A stretch of 45,229 nt of DNA, taken from NCBI RefSeq assembly GCF_016908655.1, contig NZ_JAFBEI010000019.1:1-45229 (forward strand), in the 5' to 3' direction. Below are positions 16,003 through 26,521 of this stretch, one piece after another. The translations under genes and the position numbers were made by a program. This DNA comes from Streptococcus saliviloxodontae (GTDB taxonomy: Bacteria; Bacillota; Bacilli; Lactobacillales; Streptococcaceae). The notes beneath the pieces were generated by a model, which saw nothing but the letters and a program-made list of their open reading frames with translations, was not told the DNA's origin and ran no database searches. Positions within the stretch are counted from its first letter, which is position 1, and each line of letters starts with the position of its first letter.

Positions 16003-19000
16003 TTACTCTCCTAATTTACTCAAATCAATACGTGTTTCGTAAAGTCCTGTAATAGATTGGTGGATTAGAGTTGCATCAAGTATCTCTCTAGTCGACGTAT
16101 AACGCTTCCTATCAATTGATTTATCAAAAAATCTAAATGCTGCCGGTGCCCCTAAACTAGTAAATGTAAACAAAGTAATAATATTTTGGGCTAATTCATC
16201 CACTTTCAAACAGTCCTTATTATCTTGATAAAGACCGTTAATTTGTTTTAATTTTGCATCTGCCAAGATAACACGATTTGAAAAATCATTGATTAATTGA
16301 AGGATATCATCAAAATAAGATATATGTTGGTCAACATAATTCCTCTTCTGCTCAATTTCCTCAGCTTTACCTTTCAAATTATAATAATGACTAGCAAGAT
16401 ATAAAAACTTCACAAACTGAGTTGGTATCGCTAATTCATTTCCTTTTTGTAGCTCACCAGCACTAGCCAACAATCGACGGCGACCACTTTCTAATTCAAA
16501 TAAGCTATACTTAGGTAAAATAATCAATTTTTCATCTCTAACATTGAAATATCCTTTTGATTCAAGGAAAGCAGATGGATTTCTTTCAAATCTTTCTCTC
16601 TCCATAATAGTTATACCTATAATATCCTTAGTTGTCTTAAGTTTTTGTGTTTTCCCTTTTTTGATATCTGCTACAAATAAAACAGAATAAGCACCTACGG
16701 GACTATCAAAACCACCATATTTCTTAGTATCTAAAAAGACATCTTTTGTTTTTCTCGGAATCAACTTATCAGAATTACCGTGTGCCAAAATAGATTCCTT
16801 AGAGAATCCACCTGTCTGAATCTCTGTTTTCTTCACAATATTGACCTGAGGGTACGATAGCACTTTTCTCACTATCGCAAAGTGTCTTTCCTTATCCCAG
16901 ACAATTTCTCCAGTTTCTTTATTGACTTCAATGATATCTCTTTTAACTTCGGTTCCATCTGCTAAAGTCACTTTTGTTTTAAAGAAATTCATGATATTTG
17001 AATAGAAAAATAGTTTTTCTGTTGCAGATTTACGAGTTTTGTAACTATTATATTTAGGATAGTCACCATAAACAAATTCAGGCTCTAGTTGTGGGTATTT
17101 GGTTAGAATGGCTTTCGCTACTACTGCATTGAGGTAAGCATCATGTGCGTGGTGGTAATCATTGACTTCACGAATCTTGTAAAATCCAAACTCTTTACGG
17201 AAAGTTGATACTAAATTTGATTTTAAGGTTATGATTTTGACCTTGCGAACAGGTTTATTATTTTCATCAACTTCATTATTAAACCGCTCATCTAGAAGAC
17301 GTGCCACATGTTTTGTAATCTGACGCGTTTCAACCAACTGGCGTTGAATGAATCTTGCCTTATCATCAGGAGTTAATCCCCCACGTTCTGCTTTCGTCAA
17401 ATTATCATACTTGCGTTGACTAATTAGCTTAGCATTCTGTAAGTGCTTCCAGAATACTTTTTGAGATTTGACAATATCAATACTTGGAACATCGTCAGAT
17501 TTTCCTCTGTTTTTTGCAGAAGAAACCAATACCTTATTATCAATAGAATCATCTTTAATAAATGCTTGAGGGATGATGTGGTCTATGTCATATTGACTTA
17601 AATTATCAATATCTAGAGCTTCCCCAGTGTACATATCTCTACCATTTTGTAGGTAATAAAGATAAAGTCTTTCATTTTGTAAGGCTTGATTGTCTGTTGG
17701 ATAGTCCTTTAAAATATTGCTATTTAAGTCGCTAGCTAAATTTTTAATCCCATCTTCAAGAAGTTTGTAACGTTGTTGAGAGTTACGACGTCCTTTAGCT
17801 GTTGTTTGGTTTTCACGCGCCATCTCAACCACAATTTGTTCTGGATTATATCCCATCACCTTAATAAGCTCATCAACAATCTTCAAACTTTGTAAAATTC
17901 CCTTTTTAATAGCAGGGCTACCAGCAAGGTCACTCACAGCTTCTTTCAAATAACCTGAGTGATTACCCACCTGTGCTTTACTGATGATAGACTTAAACAA
18001 TAGACCATTATCATTGATTAGTTGCATAAAATTACGATTTGCTGTTCCATCATCAATAAGATACTCCAATATTGTCTTGCCACTTTGCTTATCACGAATA
18101 CCATTAATCAACTTAACAGATAATCTCCCCCAGCCTGTATAGTGACGGCGATAGAGTTTCTTTAGCTGAGCCTCTGAAAAAAGAGGACGATACTTCTCTA
18201 GACGCTTCTTAATCATTTCTCTATCTTCAAACAATGTTAGCGTCTGAACAATATCTTCTAAAATAGTCTCATTATCTGGATTATCAAGGAATTCCTTATC
18301 TAGTATTTTTTTGAGGTCATGATAAGTACTCAACGAAGCATTGAAAGATTTATTTTCCTTATCCAGTCCAGTAATATCGACGATTCTAAATTCATCAAAT
18401 TCCCTAGATAGGTAATCTAGCAATTTTTCTTTTGTAACCTTACGATGTTCTCTGAATACTCCGTCAAAAATTTCTTGTTTTAAATTAGCATCAAAGTAAT
18501 CACTTTTACCTTGTTCTGTTATATATCTTACTTTTGTTAATTCATTATAAACCGTAAATTTTTCATAAATAAGACTATGTTTTGGCAACACCTTCTCTTC
18601 AGGGAGGTAGAGATCGTTGTTGGTCATACGATAAATAAACGCCTCTGCAGAAGATTCTTTATCGACCAACTCATCAAAATTCCAAGGACGAATGGCTTCA
18701 TCAGATTTACGATGTATCCATGCAAAATCACTATTTCCTCGTGCCAACGGTCCAACATAGTATGGGATTCTAAAAGTAAAGATTTGCTCAATCTTAGTTT
18801 GATTTTCTTTCAAGAACGGATAATATTCAGATTGACGTCGAATAATAGCTCTTAACTCAGTCAAATGAACTTGGTGTGGAATAGATCCATTATCAAAAGT
18901 ACGTTGTTTTCTCAAAAAGTTCTCGCTCTTAATCTTGTTGAGAAAATACTCACTCCCTTCTTGCTTAGCCAACAATTTCGATAAATAGTTATAAAACTCC

Positions 19001-20112
19001 TCTTGGCTTGTCTTACCATCGATATAGCCAGCATAACCAGCTTTAGTTTCATCTGAGAAAACCTCTTGATACTTTTCTGGCAAAACTTTTTTGACAAATT
19101 GTTTTAGTCTCTCTAAATCAGATCTATGATCATCGTATCTTCCAACCATTGAAGCAGACAAAGGCGCCTTAGTACTGGAATCTGTAACAGTTAAAATCCC
19201 AGCTAAAAGAATACTGTCATATAATTGTTTAGCAACAGAAAATAAATCTGAAAACTCATCTCCAATCTGTCCAAGAAGTGTTTCTAAATCCTCATCATAA
19301 GTATCTATTCCAAATTGTAACGGAGCTTTTTCATCCAAATTAAAGTGCTTTCTAAAATCCGCTTTATTTCCAACAATCAATTTTAAAAATTCTGCAAAAA
19401 TTCCAGTTGATTTTTCTAAAGGGTATTTTGCTAGAATCTGCTCTCTTTTCGCAGACTTGCTAATCTTATCTGTTAAAATTTCTTCAACATCAACATTTTG
19501 AGATAGTAAGTCACTATTTTCAAATCTTGTGTCAAAAAGCTCTAGAAAATTTTGATATTGTTTTTTTATATCTGTATTTCTAACATCAAAACGATCATCT
19601 TCAATCAGAAAGTGTCCTCGATACTTGATTATGTGAGCTAAAGTCAGGTAAACAAGACGAAGATCTGCTTTTTCGTTCTTATCAGCTAATTCTTTTCTCA
19701 AATGATAGATTGTAGGGAATTTTTCATGATAATCCTTCTCTTCCTGAAGAGTCGCAAAAATAGGATACTTGCTTCCTCTTTTTTCGTCTTCCACAAGAAA
19801 AGAATCTTCTAAACGATGAAAGAAAGCAGAATCTACTTTGTTGATTTCTTGAGAAAAAATCTCTTGTAAATAGAGAAGTCGATTACGACGGCGAGTGTAG
19901 CGACGGCGAGCAGTACGCTTCAGTCTTCTATCTGCAGCAGTATTTCCTCCATCAAAAAGTAGAGCTCCAATGAGATTTTTCTTGATATATTTTCTATCGG
20001 TATCTCCCAAAACTTTCATTTTCTTGGTAGGTACCTTGTAATCATCTGTAATGATACTCCAACCTACAGAATTAGTTCCAATATCAAGTCCTATTGAGTA
20101 AGGTTTCTTCAT
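16003..20112 (-). CDS. cas9: Cas9, type II-A RNA-guided nuclease
   Basis: 1369 residues from the second of two adjacent ATGs, which puts the RuvC-I aspartate ([13 protein letters not shown]) at residue 10 as in SpyCas9. Visible: arginine-rich bridge helix ([17 protein letters not shown]), RuvC-II glutamate ([10 protein letters not shown]), HNH site ([11 protein letters not shown]), RuvC-III ([12 protein letters not shown]) and a PAM-interacting domain ending with [20 protein letters not shown]. The two arginines in DRKR match those of SpyCas9 that read an NGG PAM, unlike the CRISPR3 protein of S. thermophilus, which it otherwise resembles in the nuclease lobe. All catalytic residues are intact. 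RBS AAGGAGATAT. Confidence 0.98.
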   Translation of the reverse strand: MKKPYSIGLDIGTNSVGWSIITDDYKVPTKKMKVLGDTDRKYIKKNLIGALLFDGGNTAADRRLKRTARRRYTRRRNRLLYLQEIFSQEINKVDSAFFHRLEDSFLVEDEKRGSKYPIFATLQEEKDYHEKFPTIYHLRKELADKNEKADLRLVYLTLAHIIKYRGHFLIEDDRFDVRNTDIKKQYQNFLELFDTRFENSDLLSQNVDVEEILTDKISKSAKREQILAKYPLEKSTGIFAEFLKLIVGNKADFRKHFNLDEKAPLQFGIDTYDEDLETLLGQIGDEFSDLFSVAKQLYDSILLAGILTVTDSSTKAPLSASMVGRYDDHRSDLERLKQFVKKVLPEKYQEVFSDETKAGYAGYIDGKTSQEEFYNYLSKLLAKQEGSEYFLNKIKSENFLRKQRTFDNGSIPHQVHLTELRAIIRRQSEYYPFLKENQTKIEQIFTFRIPYYVGPLARGNSDFAWIHRKSDEAIRPWNFDELVDKESSAEAFIYRMTNNDLYLPEEKVLPKHSLIYEKFTVYNELTKVRYITEQGKSDYFDANLKQEIFDGVFREHRKVTKEKLLDYLSREFDEFRIVDITGLDKENKSFNASLSTYHDLKKILDKEFLDNPDNETILEDIVQTLTLFEDREMIKKRLEKYRPLFSEAQLKKLYRRHYTGWGRLSVKLINGIRDKQSGKTILEYLIDDGTANRNFMQLINDNGLLFKSIISKAQVGNHSGYLKEAVSDLAGSPAIKKGILQSLKIVDELIKVMGYNPEQIVVEMARENQTTAKGRRNSQQRYKLLEDGIKNLASDLNSNILKDYPTDNQALQNERLYLYYLQNGRDMYTGEALDIDNLSQYDIDHIIPQAFIKDDSIDNKVLVSSAKNRGKSDDVPSIDIVKSQKVFWKHLQNAKLISQRKYDNLTKAERGGLTPDDKARFIQRQLVETRQITKHVARLLDERFNNEVDENNKPVRKVKIITLKSNLVSTFRKEFGFYKIREVNDYHHAHDAYLNAVVAKAILTKYPQLEPEFVYGDYPKYNSYKTRKSATEKLFFYSNIMNFFKTKVTLADGTEVKRDIIEVNKETGEIVWDKERHFAIVRKVLSYPQVNIVKKTEIQTGGFSKESILAHGNSDKLIPRKTKDVFLDTKKYGGFDSPVGAYSVLFVADIKKGKTQKLKTTKDIIGITIMERERFERNPSAFLESKGYFNVRDEKLIILPKYSLFELESGRRRLLASAGELQKGNELAIPTQFVKFLYLASHYYNLKGKAEEIEQKRNYVDQHISYFDDILQLINDFSNRVILADAKLKQINGLYQDNKDCLKVDELAQNIITLFTFTSLGAPAAFRFFDKSIDRKRYTSTREILDATLIHQSITGLYETRIDLSKLGE

Positions 20113-20183
20113 CATATATCTCCTTTTGTATTAACCATTATAAAACCATCACTTTTAAAAGTTTACTGCTTTTTATATTTCAC

Positions 20184-20212
20184 TTGATTATTACACTAAA
20201 TTAACATATAAT
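20184..20212 (+). promoter_or_regulatory. tracrRNA promoter
   Basis: TTGATT (20184-20189), 17-bp spacer, TATAAT (20207-20212). It predicts transcription from about 20219, right at the anti-repeat. It diverges from the cas9 start, whose own -10 (minus TATAAT) lies near 20141-20146. Confidence 0.8.
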
Positions 20213-20218
20213 AATCTT

Positions 20219-20322
20219 GTTGGAACTATTCGAAACAGCACAGCGCGTTAAAATAAGGCAGTGATTTTTAATCCAGTCCGTATTCAACTTGAAAAAGTGA
20301 GCACCGATTCGGTGCTTTTTTT
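20219..20322 (+). ncRNA. tracrRNA with an enlarged nexus
   Basis: The anti-repeat GGAACTATTCGAAACAGCAC then AGCGCGTTAAAAT pairs with the array repeat with one G-U wobble. The bulge is GCG where S. pyogenes has AAG. The nexus is unusual: about 15 extra bases (AGTGATTTTTAATCC) sit between AAGGC and AGTCCGT. Then come the ACTTGAAAAAGT hairpin and a GCACCGATTCGGTGC hairpin with eight T as terminator. It guides RNase III processing of crRNA and loads Cas9. Position, divergent and upstream of cas9, is as in S. pyogenes. Confidence 0.93.
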
Positions 20323-20402
20323 CATACCCTTATTCTACTCTCTTCTGCTGGCTCTTTCAAGCGTTTTCAGTTTATTTTTTAGTATTTTTCGAAAATTAAA
20401 AA

Positions 20403-20470
20403 ACTATCCTTATTGCTATTTGACAAGTTTTTTGACTTGTTATTTAAGCCTTTTAGGATAGTCTTTTTTT
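20403..20470. terminator. Bidirectional terminator between tracrRNA and the his operon
   Basis: ACTATCCT (20403-20410) pairs with AGGATAGT (20455-20462), with an inner ACAAGT/ACTTGT hairpin; T runs flank both sides. It ends the his operon on the minus strand, directly after hisE. Confidence 0.8.
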
Positions 20471-20783
20471 AATATTCTGTCACTTCTGGTCTGTCGTGAA
20501 CGTTTGATTGTTTGCCTTGGCGAGCTTGGAGGACAGCATTGACATCTTCGATCGTCACGCCTGTCTCAACTAGCATAACAGCCAAGTGATAGAGGACGTC
20601 GGCTGTTTCGTTAGCAATTTCGTCCTTGTCAGCATTTTTAGCTCCGATGACAACTTCTGTTGCTTCTTCGCCGACTTTTTTCAAAATTTTATCTAAACCT
20701 TTGTCAAAAAGGTAGTTGGTGTATGAGCCTTCTTTAGGATTGTTTTTACGATCCAAGGCTTCTTTATAAAGCGTTTCTAGCAT
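20469..20783 (-). CDS. hisE: Phosphoribosyl-ATP diphosphatase
   Basis: 104 residues from the ATG at 20783 (AGGAGAAAATC upstream); a longer frame to 20858 lacks a ribosome site. It hydrolyses PR-ATP to PR-AMP, step two of histidine synthesis. The MazG-like helical motifs KKVGEEATEVVIGAK and NETADVLYHLAVML hold the metal-binding glutamates and aspartate. It is the last gene of the operon, separate from hisI rather than fused. Confidence 0.95.
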   Translation of the reverse strand: MLETLYKEALDRKNNPKEGSYTNYLFDKGLDKILKKVGEEATEVVIGAKNADKDEIANETADVLYHLAVMLVETGVTIEDVNAVLQARQGKQSNVHDRPEVTEY

Positions 20784-20823
20784 GATTTTCTCCTGATTTA
20801 TGATACAAAGGGCATAAAGCTTT

Positions 20824-21144
20824 TTACAAGATCTCCTCGAAGAAACAAGAGTAAGCACCTGTATGGCAGGCAGCTCCTTCTTGTTCTACTGAGATGAGGA
20901 GGGTATCTCGGTCACAGTCTGTTTTGATACTTTTGACATGCTGGTAGTGACCTGAGGTCGCTCCCTTGTGCCATAGTTCATTTCGTGAACGGCTCCAGTA
21001 GTGCATCTGTTTGGTCTCAAGTGTGAGCTTATAAGATTCTTCATTCATGTAGGCTAGCATGAGGACTTGTCCTGTCTCATGGTCAGTCACGATAACAGGG
21101 ACTAAGCCGTCCTGCTTCGCAAAATCCAAGGTCGTATCTGTCAC
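20824..21144 (-). CDS. hisI: Phosphoribosyl-AMP cyclohydrolase
   Basis: 106 residues from a GTG at 21144 (AGGAGGTGAGACT upstream), overlapping the hisF stop by 4 bp. It opens the PR-AMP ring, step three. [20 protein letters not shown] carries the metal-binding Cys/Asp set and [14 protein letters not shown] is the family signature. Stand-alone enzyme, complete. Confidence 0.95.
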   Translation of the reverse strand: MTDTTLDFAKQDGLVPVIVTDHETGQVLMLAYMNEESYKLTLETKQMHYWSRSRNELWHKGATSGHYQHVKSIKTDCDRDTLLISVEQEGAACHTGAYSCFFEEIL

Positions 21145-21899
21145 AGTCTCACCTCCTGACCAGCGGCAGCCATGGCTTTCTTAGTATCTGCGATAGCAAC
21201 TTCTCCAAAGTGGAAAATAGAGGCTGCCAAGGCTCCAGTCGCAGGGGTCTTCTCAAAAACCTCCACCATGTGGTCGATATTGCCAGCACCGCCAGAAGCG
21301 ATGATCGGCACATCAACGACGCTAGCAACAGCGTTTAGCATGTCCAAATCAAAACCAGACTTGGTGCCGTCTTTGTCCATGGAAGTCAGAAGAATCTCCC
21401 CTGCGCCTAGGCTGACAACTTCCTTGGCCCAGGCAATCAAGTCCTTGCCGGTATCCTTTCGACCACCAGCCACATAGACATGCCAAGAGCCATCTGCCTC
21501 CTTACGAGCATCAATGGCAGCTACTACACACTGGTTACCGAATTTTTCAGAGCAGTCTTTGATGAGTTGAGGATTGGCAACGGCTGAGGAATTAACCGCA
21601 ACCTTATCGGCACCGGCCTTGAGCATCTTATTCATGTCCTCAACTGAGCGAATACCGCCACCTACGGTGAATGGAATGAAGACTTGGTCTGCGACACGCT
21701 TGACCATCTCAACAGTTGTGTCACGTTCTTCGTGAGTCGCTGTAATATCAAGGAAGACTAGCTCATCGCAACCAGCCTCATAGTAAGCACGCGCTGAGTC
21801 AACAGGGTCACCCACATCTGTCAAATTGACAAAATTAACCCCTTTGACCACACGCCCATCCTTAACATCCAGACAGGGAATAATGCGTTTTTTAAGCAT
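21141..21899 (-). CDS. hisF: Imidazole glycerol phosphate synthase, cyclase subunit
   Basis: 252 residues, (beta/alpha)8 barrel. With HisH it makes IGP and AICAR from PRFAR, step five. Catalytic Asp11 is in [12 protein letters not shown] and the second Asp, near 130, is in AAIDARKE. Phosphate-binding loops VGGGIRS and ASGGAGN are present. It lies 3 bp after hisA and overlaps hisI by 4 bp. Confidence 0.97.
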   Translation of the reverse strand: MLKKRIIPCLDVKDGRVVKGVNFVNLTDVGDPVDSARAYYEAGCDELVFLDITATHEERDTTVEMVKRVADQVFIPFTVGGGIRSVEDMNKMLKAGADKVAVNSSAVANPQLIKDCSEKFGNQCVVAAIDARKEADGSWHVYVAGGRKDTGKDLIAWAKEVVSLGAGEILLTSMDKDGTKSGFDLDMLNAVASVVDVPIIASGGAGNIDHMVEVFEKTPATGALAASIFHFGEVAIADTKKAMAAAGQEVRL

Positions 21900-21902
21900 A
21901 GT

Positions 21903-22622
21903 CTAGCCTCCGAAAGCCTTGAGTTGATCAAGGGAAATATTGCCATTGTAGTAGGCTTTGCCGACAATGGTACCAGCGACGCCGATTTCTTGGAGTTTGG
22001 TCAAATCGCTGAGCTCTGCAATACCGCCTGAGGCGATGACTTTAGAAGTGCTCAATTCTGCCACCAAACGTTGGTAGTGCTCAACATTTGGTCCTGTTAG
22101 GGTGCCGTCTCGATCAACATCTGTGTAAACGAAGAGTTCCACACCCATTTTTTCCATCTCTTTGGCAAGGCTGATGTAATCAACCGTGCTTGTCTCAAGC
22201 CAACCTTCTGTGGCAACAAAGCCTGCCTTGGCATCAATCCCAACCACGATATGCTGGGCACCGAATTTTTCAAGAGCAGCTTTGACAAAAGCAGGGTTCT
22301 TGACTGCCATGGAACCGATGATGACACGGTCAATTCCAACAGCGAGGTAATCTTCAATCTGCTCCAGTGTACGGATGCCTCCGCCGACCTCAACCCCCAG
22401 ACCAGTCGCTACTTTAAGCGCAGCAATCAAGTCACGATTGGTCGCTTTACCATCTAAAGCACCGTCCAAATCCACCACATGAATAAACTCAATGCCAGCA
22501 TCCGCAAAGAGGCGAGCTTGGGCTAAAACATCAGGATTAACAACCGTTTTTTGGTTGAAATCTCCTTTAAACAAACGAACAGCCTGTCCGTCTTTAATAT
22601 CAATAGCAGGAAGAATTTGCAT
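21903..22622 (-). CDS. hisA: ProFAR isomerase
   Basis: 239 residues, barrel fold homologous to HisF. It isomerises ProFAR to PRFAR, step four. [14 protein letters not shown] holds the first catalytic Asp and [15 protein letters not shown] the second; VGGGIRT and ASGGIAE bind phosphate. The 136-bp gap to hisH upstream is the only sizable gap in the operon and holds palindromic sequence. Confidence 0.97.
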   Translation of the reverse strand: MQILPAIDIKDGQAVRLFKGDFNQKTVVNPDVLAQARLFADAGIEFIHVVDLDGALDGKATNRDLIAALKVATGLGVEVGGGIRTLEQIEDYLAVGIDRVIIGSMAVKNPAFVKAALEKFGAQHIVVGIDAKAGFVATEGWLETSTVDYISLAKEMEKMGVELFVYTDVDRDGTLTGPNVEHYQRLVAELSTSKVIASGGIAELSDLTKLQEIGVAGTIVGKAYYNGNISLDQLKAFGG

Positions 22623-22639
22623 AATAAGATACCAAGTGC

Positions 22640-22710
22640 CTTAAGAAATCCCTATGAAAATAGGAAATCAGCACGGGTTCAGTTCGAAAAATTCCGACTG
22701 AACTCCCCTT
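22640..22710. other. Palindromic intergenic element inside the his operon
   Basis: GTTCAGT (22677-22683) pairs with ACTGAAC (22697-22703), and a second smaller hairpin (CCTA / TAGG) lies at about 22650-22665. No terminating T run follows in the coding sense. It may be an mRNA processing or stability site between hisH and hisA, or a small dispersed palindromic repeat. Confidence 0.45.
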
Positions 22711-22758
22711 TCTTTTTTATTCTTTTTGTTTGAAACGTAACTGAGCTCTCTCTTAGAA

Positions 22759-23364
22759 TCAGTCACACAAATCGACAAAGCGTTTCAAAATACCAAGTCC
22801 TGTGTCCCCTGATTTTTCAGGGTGGAACTGAGCACCATAGACATTATCTCTGTGAATCATGGCCGGCACTTTGATGGAGTAGTCTGCTGTCACGTCGATG
22901 TAGCCTTCTGGGACATCTGTAAAATAGCTGTGCACAAAATAGACGGATTGGTCCTGTAAACCGTCTGTCAGAGCCGTCTCGTTTTGAACATCCAGATTGT
23001 TCCAACCCATGTGAGGAACTGGCTTATCTGGCTGGGCTGGGATAGGACGACAAGTGCCTGGGATAAAACCTAGACCTTTTGTCTCTGTGTGCTCGAGTCC
23101 TGTCTCTGTCAAGATTTGCATGCCTAGGCAGATGCCTAAAAGTGGTGTTCCTTTGGCAACGGCTTCCTTGATAACTGACACCAAACCACGGTTTTCCAGC
23201 TCTGCCATTGCTGCTGGGTAAGCCCCAACACCTGGTAAAATCAAGCCAGAGGCAGCTAAGATTTTATTGCTGTCAGCAGAGAGCTCTGCTTGGACACCAA
23301 TCTTAGATAGGGCACGCAGGACATTTGCAGTATTACCCGCATCGTAATCAATGACAATAATCAT
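22759..23364 (-). CDS. hisH: Imidazole glycerol phosphate synthase, glutaminase subunit
   Basis: 201 residues, class I glutamine amidotransferase. It supplies ammonia to HisF. Nucleophile Cys is in LLGICLGMQIL (near 79), and the His/Glu pair in QFHPEKSGDTG near the C-terminus. The start IIVIDYDAGNTANV is typical. 11 bp after hisB. Confidence 0.96.
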   Translation of the reverse strand: MIIVIDYDAGNTANVLRALSKIGVQAELSADSNKILAASGLILPGVGAYPAAMAELENRGLVSVIKEAVAKGTPLLGICLGMQILTETGLEHTETKGLGFIPGTCRPIPAQPDKPVPHMGWNNLDVQNETALTDGLQDQSVYFVHSYFTDVPEGYIDVTADYSIKVPAMIHRDNVYGAQFHPEKSGDTGLGILKRFVDLCD

Positions 23365-23375
23365 AGAACCTCCTC

Positions 23376-23960
23376 TTAGAGCATGCCTTTAGTTGAGTTG
23401 ACACCGTGAATTTCTGGGTTGATGGTAATGGCTTCGCGGAGTGCGCGACCAGTAGCTTTGAAAAGACTTTCTGACTTGTGGTGATTATTTTTACCGTGTA
23501 AGATTTTCAAGTGCAGATTCATCTGTACGTTGAAAGCAAGGGCTTGGAAGAATTCCTCGACCAACTCTGTGTCAAAATTGCCTAATTTTGGATTATCAAA
23601 CTCACAGTCAAAGACTAGGTAAGAGCGGCCTGACAAGTCGAGGCTAGACATACCTAATGTCTCATCCATAGGCACAAAGGCTGTGCCGTAACGGTTGATA
23701 CCAGCCTTGTCACCCAGTGCCTCGCGGATAGCTTGACCAAGAACGATGCCGACGTCTTCAACCGTGTGGTGGCTATCCACATGAAGGTCACCGTCTGCCT
23801 TAACCACAAGAGAAATACGGCTGTGGCGGGCAAACAAGGTCAACATGTGGTCAAAAAAGCCAACGCCAGTATCGATATCAACTGGTTCTTGGGCATCTAA
23901 ATTCAAAGAGAGTTTAATTTTTGTTTCAAAGGTATTACGTTCAATACTTGCTTGTCTCAT
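23376..23960 (-). CDS. hisB: Imidazoleglycerol-phosphate dehydratase (monofunctional)
   Basis: 194 residues. It dehydrates IGP, step six. Metal-binding motifs [12 protein letters not shown] and [17 protein letters not shown] are present, as is FDHML near residue 36. There is no N-terminal histidinol-phosphatase domain as in E. coli HisB, so that step needs another enzyme. The serB-like gene directly upstream overlaps by 4 bp. Confidence 0.97.
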   Translation of the reverse strand: MRQASIERNTFETKIKLSLNLDAQEPVDIDTGVGFFDHMLTLFARHSRISLVVKADGDLHVDSHHTVEDVGIVLGQAIREALGDKAGINRYGTAFVPMDETLGMSSLDLSGRSYLVFDCEFDNPKLGNFDTELVEEFFQALAFNVQMNLHLKILHGKNNHHKSESLFKATGRALREAITINPEIHGVNSTKGML

Positions 23961-24604
23961 TTTATCACCTCATCTAAAATCTTAATCACTTGGTAAAGGT
24001 CTGGTTCTGTGATTTGGTAAGGGGCTTGCTCACGCACAATTGGTTTGGCACAGAAGGCGATCCCGATTCCTGCTGTCTGAATCATTGGTAGGTCGTTAGC
24101 TCCGTCTCCCATGGCAATGGTATCTGTCAGCTCTAGCTCATTTTCAGCAGCCCATTCTTTCAATTTTTGGACTTTGACATCTTTGGTCACGATGTCGCCA
24201 TAGACTTTTCCTGTTAGCTTGCCATCTTTGACTTCTAAATGATTGGCTTTAACGTAGTCCACCCCTGCTTCTTTGGCCAGTCGGTCAACGGTTTCATGGA
24301 ATCCTCCTGATACTAGTCCTACCTTGTAGCCACGCTTGTGGAGTTCTGCGACTAATTCCTTGGCACCCTTGTTAAAATGGATACGTTTGTAAACCTTGTC
24401 GAAAATTTCTTCTGATAGTCCTGCTAGGGTTGCGACACGCTCATCCAAGGCTTCTTTGAAGTCTAATTCACCACGCATGGCACGTTCTGTGATTTGAGCG
24501 ACTTTCTCGCCAACGCCTGCTTCTTCTCCTAGGAGGTCAATCACCTCTTCTTGGACGAGGGTTGAGTCCACATCCATGACCAAAAGTCCTTTAGTTCTTG
24601 TCAT
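23957..24604 (-). CDS. serB: SerB-type HAD phosphatase in the his operon
   Basis: 215 residues. HAD motifs are visible: [11 protein letters not shown] (residues 11-20), II SGG (near 98), III Lys in [19 protein letters not shown] (near 165). Sequence is that of phosphoserine phosphatase, last step of serine synthesis. It overlaps hisD by 14 bp and hisB by 4 bp, so it is co-translated with histidine enzymes. The operon has no PHP-type or HisB-fused histidinol-phosphate phosphatase, so this enzyme may serve that step, alone or besides serine. Family is sure, substrate is inference. Confidence 0.88.
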   Translation of the reverse strand: MTRTKGLLVMDVDSTLVQEEVIDLLGEEAGVGEKVAQITERAMRGELDFKEALDERVATLAGLSEEIFDKVYKRIHFNKGAKELVAELHKRGYKVGLVSGGFHETVDRLAKEAGVDYVKANHLEVKDGKLTGKVYGDIVTKDVKVQKLKEWAAENELELTDTIAMGDGANDLPMIQTAGIGIAFCAKPIVREQAPYQITEPDLYQVIKILDEVIK

Positions 24605-25874
24605 TTCTCACCTCGATTGCTTTGGCGTGTGCCTGCAGACCTTCTGCGTAGGCTAGGGTTGTGATGTCTTTTTCAGCAGCATTGACGGCTACCTTATCGT
24701 ATTGCGTGTACTGGATGCGTTTGATAAAATCGTGTACGCCTAGAGCAGATGAAAAACGGCTAGTTGCTGTTGTTGGAAGAACGTGGTTAGCACCTGCGTA
24801 GTAGTCTCCGATTGGCTCGGATGTGTAGTGACCGAGGAAGATAGACCCTGCATTCTGCACCTTGTCCAAGTAATCATAGGCATTGTCCATGGCAATTTCC
24901 AAATGTTCTGGCGCCACCTTGTTCATGAGGTCAAACATGTCCTCAATATTTTCTGCAATGATGATACGACCGTTGTTTTCCACCGAAGGTCTAGCGATAG
25001 TTTCTCGAGGAAGCTCCTTGAGTTGACGTTCGATTTCAATCTCGACAGAGTCAGCTAATTCTTCTGAATCGGTCACCAAAATCGCTCTTGCACGCACATC
25101 GTGTTCTGCTTGGGAAAGGAGATCTGCTGCCACATACTTGGCATTGGCTGAAGCATCAGCAATCACCCCAATCTCAGAAGGTCCAGCAATCATGTCAATC
25201 CCAACGATACCAAAGACTTGCTTTTTGGCTGTCGCTACAAAGATATTACCAGGTCCAGTGATTTTATCCACCTGTGGAATGGTCTCAGTCCCATAAGCCA
25301 AGGCAGCAACCCCTTGAGCACCACCGACTTGGTAGATTTTATCCACACCTGCCAACTTAGCTGCCACCAAAATGGCTGGCACAAAGTGCTCTTGCGGTGG
25401 TGTGATCATGATGATTTCTTTGACGCCAGCAATCTTGGCAGGAATGACATTCATGAGAACCGATGACGGATAGGCTGCCGTTCCACCAGGCACATAGACC
25501 CCAACCTTATCAATAGGACGAATGAGCTGACCTCGGATAACACCTGCTGACGGTTGGTCTTCAAAGCCTGTTTCAAGCTGCTGACGGTGATAAGACTCAA
25601 TATTGGCTTTGGCATTTTCAAGGGCTGAAAGAACAGCTGGCTCAACCTCATCAAAGGCTTGATCAATCAAATCCTGACTGACCTCAAGGCTATCTAGTTC
25701 AATCTTGTCAAACTGGAGGGAGTAATCTCGCAAAGCCTCGTCGCCACGCTTTTTCACCTCTTCAATAATGTCACGGACTGTTTCTTCGACATTGAGATTT
25801 TCTTTTGATAATTCTAGCTGCTCTTGGTACAAGATAGCTGAGATTTCTTCGTTAGTTCCTGTTAAACGTTTCAT
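24591..25874 (-). CDS. hisD: Histidinol dehydrogenase
   Basis: 427 residues. Zn-dependent two-step oxidation of histidinol to histidine, last step. Visible: [16 protein letters not shown] near 128, [16 protein letters not shown] near 210, GPSEI near 235, the catalytic APEHLEI near 322 and [20 protein letters not shown] near 363. Overlaps hisG by 4 bp (ATGA). Full length. Confidence 0.97.
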   Translation of the reverse strand: MKRLTGTNEEISAILYQEQLELSKENLNVEETVRDIIEEVKKRGDEALRDYSLQFDKIELDSLEVSQDLIDQAFDEVEPAVLSALENAKANIESYHRQQLETGFEDQPSAGVIRGQLIRPIDKVGVYVPGGTAAYPSSVLMNVIPAKIAGVKEIIMITPPQEHFVPAILVAAKLAGVDKIYQVGGAQGVAALAYGTETIPQVDKITGPGNIFVATAKKQVFGIVGIDMIAGPSEIGVIADASANAKYVAADLLSQAEHDVRARAILVTDSEELADSVEIEIERQLKELPRETIARPSVENNGRIIIAENIEDMFDLMNKVAPEHLEIAMDNAYDYLDKVQNAGSIFLGHYTSEPIGDYYAGANHVLPTTATSRFSSALGVHDFIKRIQYTQYDKVAVNAAEKDITTLAYAEGLQAHAKAIEVRNDKN

Positions 25875-26521
25875 TTGAAAGGTACCTCCTCATTTCCTAC
25901 GATAGCTTCAATCTTGCGGATAAAAGGCGAAAGCTCTGCATTATTTTTAAGCGCTGCCTTATTGACAATCATACGGGCTGAGATGCGGCAAATATCCTCG
26001 TAAACCTTAAGCCCGTTTGCGACTAGCGTTGAACCTGTTTCGACGATATCGACAATAGCATCCGCCAAACCAATAACAGGAGCGATTTCAACACTTCCTT
26101 GAATAGAGATGATTTCCACGTCCTCACCTTTTTGATTAAAATGCTGACGTGCAATGGTTGGGTATTTGGTCGCAATACGCTTACGCTTATGGTCATCTGG
26201 ATTGTAGTCCTCTGTTGAGGCGACTGAGAATTTGCAGAGCCCAAAGTTCAAGTCCAACATCTCCAAGTAGCCTGTCGGATGCTCCACCAAAACATCCTTA
26301 CCAACCACACCAATGTCTGCAACGCCATGGCGGACATAGGTTGTGACATCAGGTGCCTTAACTAGAAGAAAACGGAATTTTTTATCTGGACTTTCAAAAA
26401 TCAAGTTTCTGCCCTTGTCAGCCATAAAGGACATATCAAAGCCAGCTTTTTCAAAAAGAGCAACAGCATCCTTCTCAATACGCCCCTTGGTCAGAGCAAT
26501 TGTGATTTGATTACTTGTCAT
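25871..26521 (-). CDS. hisG: ATP phosphoribosyltransferase, short form
   Basis: 216 residues from the ATG at 26521 ([14 protein letters not shown]); a longer frame to 26581 would run far into hisZ. It commits ATP and PRPP to histidine. [19 protein letters not shown] is the PRPP-binding region. Lacking the C-terminal regulatory domain of long HisG, it needs HisZ, which is encoded just upstream with an 11-bp overlap. Feedback inhibition by histidine acts through the HisG-HisZ complex in this family. Confidence 0.96.
   Translation of the reverse strand: MTSNQITIALTKGRIEKDAVALFEKAGFDMSFMADKGRNLIFESPDKKFRFLLVKAPDVTTYVRHGVADIGVVGKDVLVEHPTGYLEMLDLNFGLCKFSVASTEDYNPDDHKRKRIATKYPTIARQHFNQKGEDVEIISIQGSVEIAPVIGLADAIVDIVETGSTLVANGLKVYEDICRISARMIVNKAALKNNAELSPFIRKIEAIVGNEEVPFK

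Noticed and set aside
20116..20218. Long-form tracrRNA acting as a natural single guide on the cas9 promoter, as in S. pyogenes
   Set aside because: I could not find a repeat-like segment upstream of the anti-repeat that would pair with it; not supported by reading alone.
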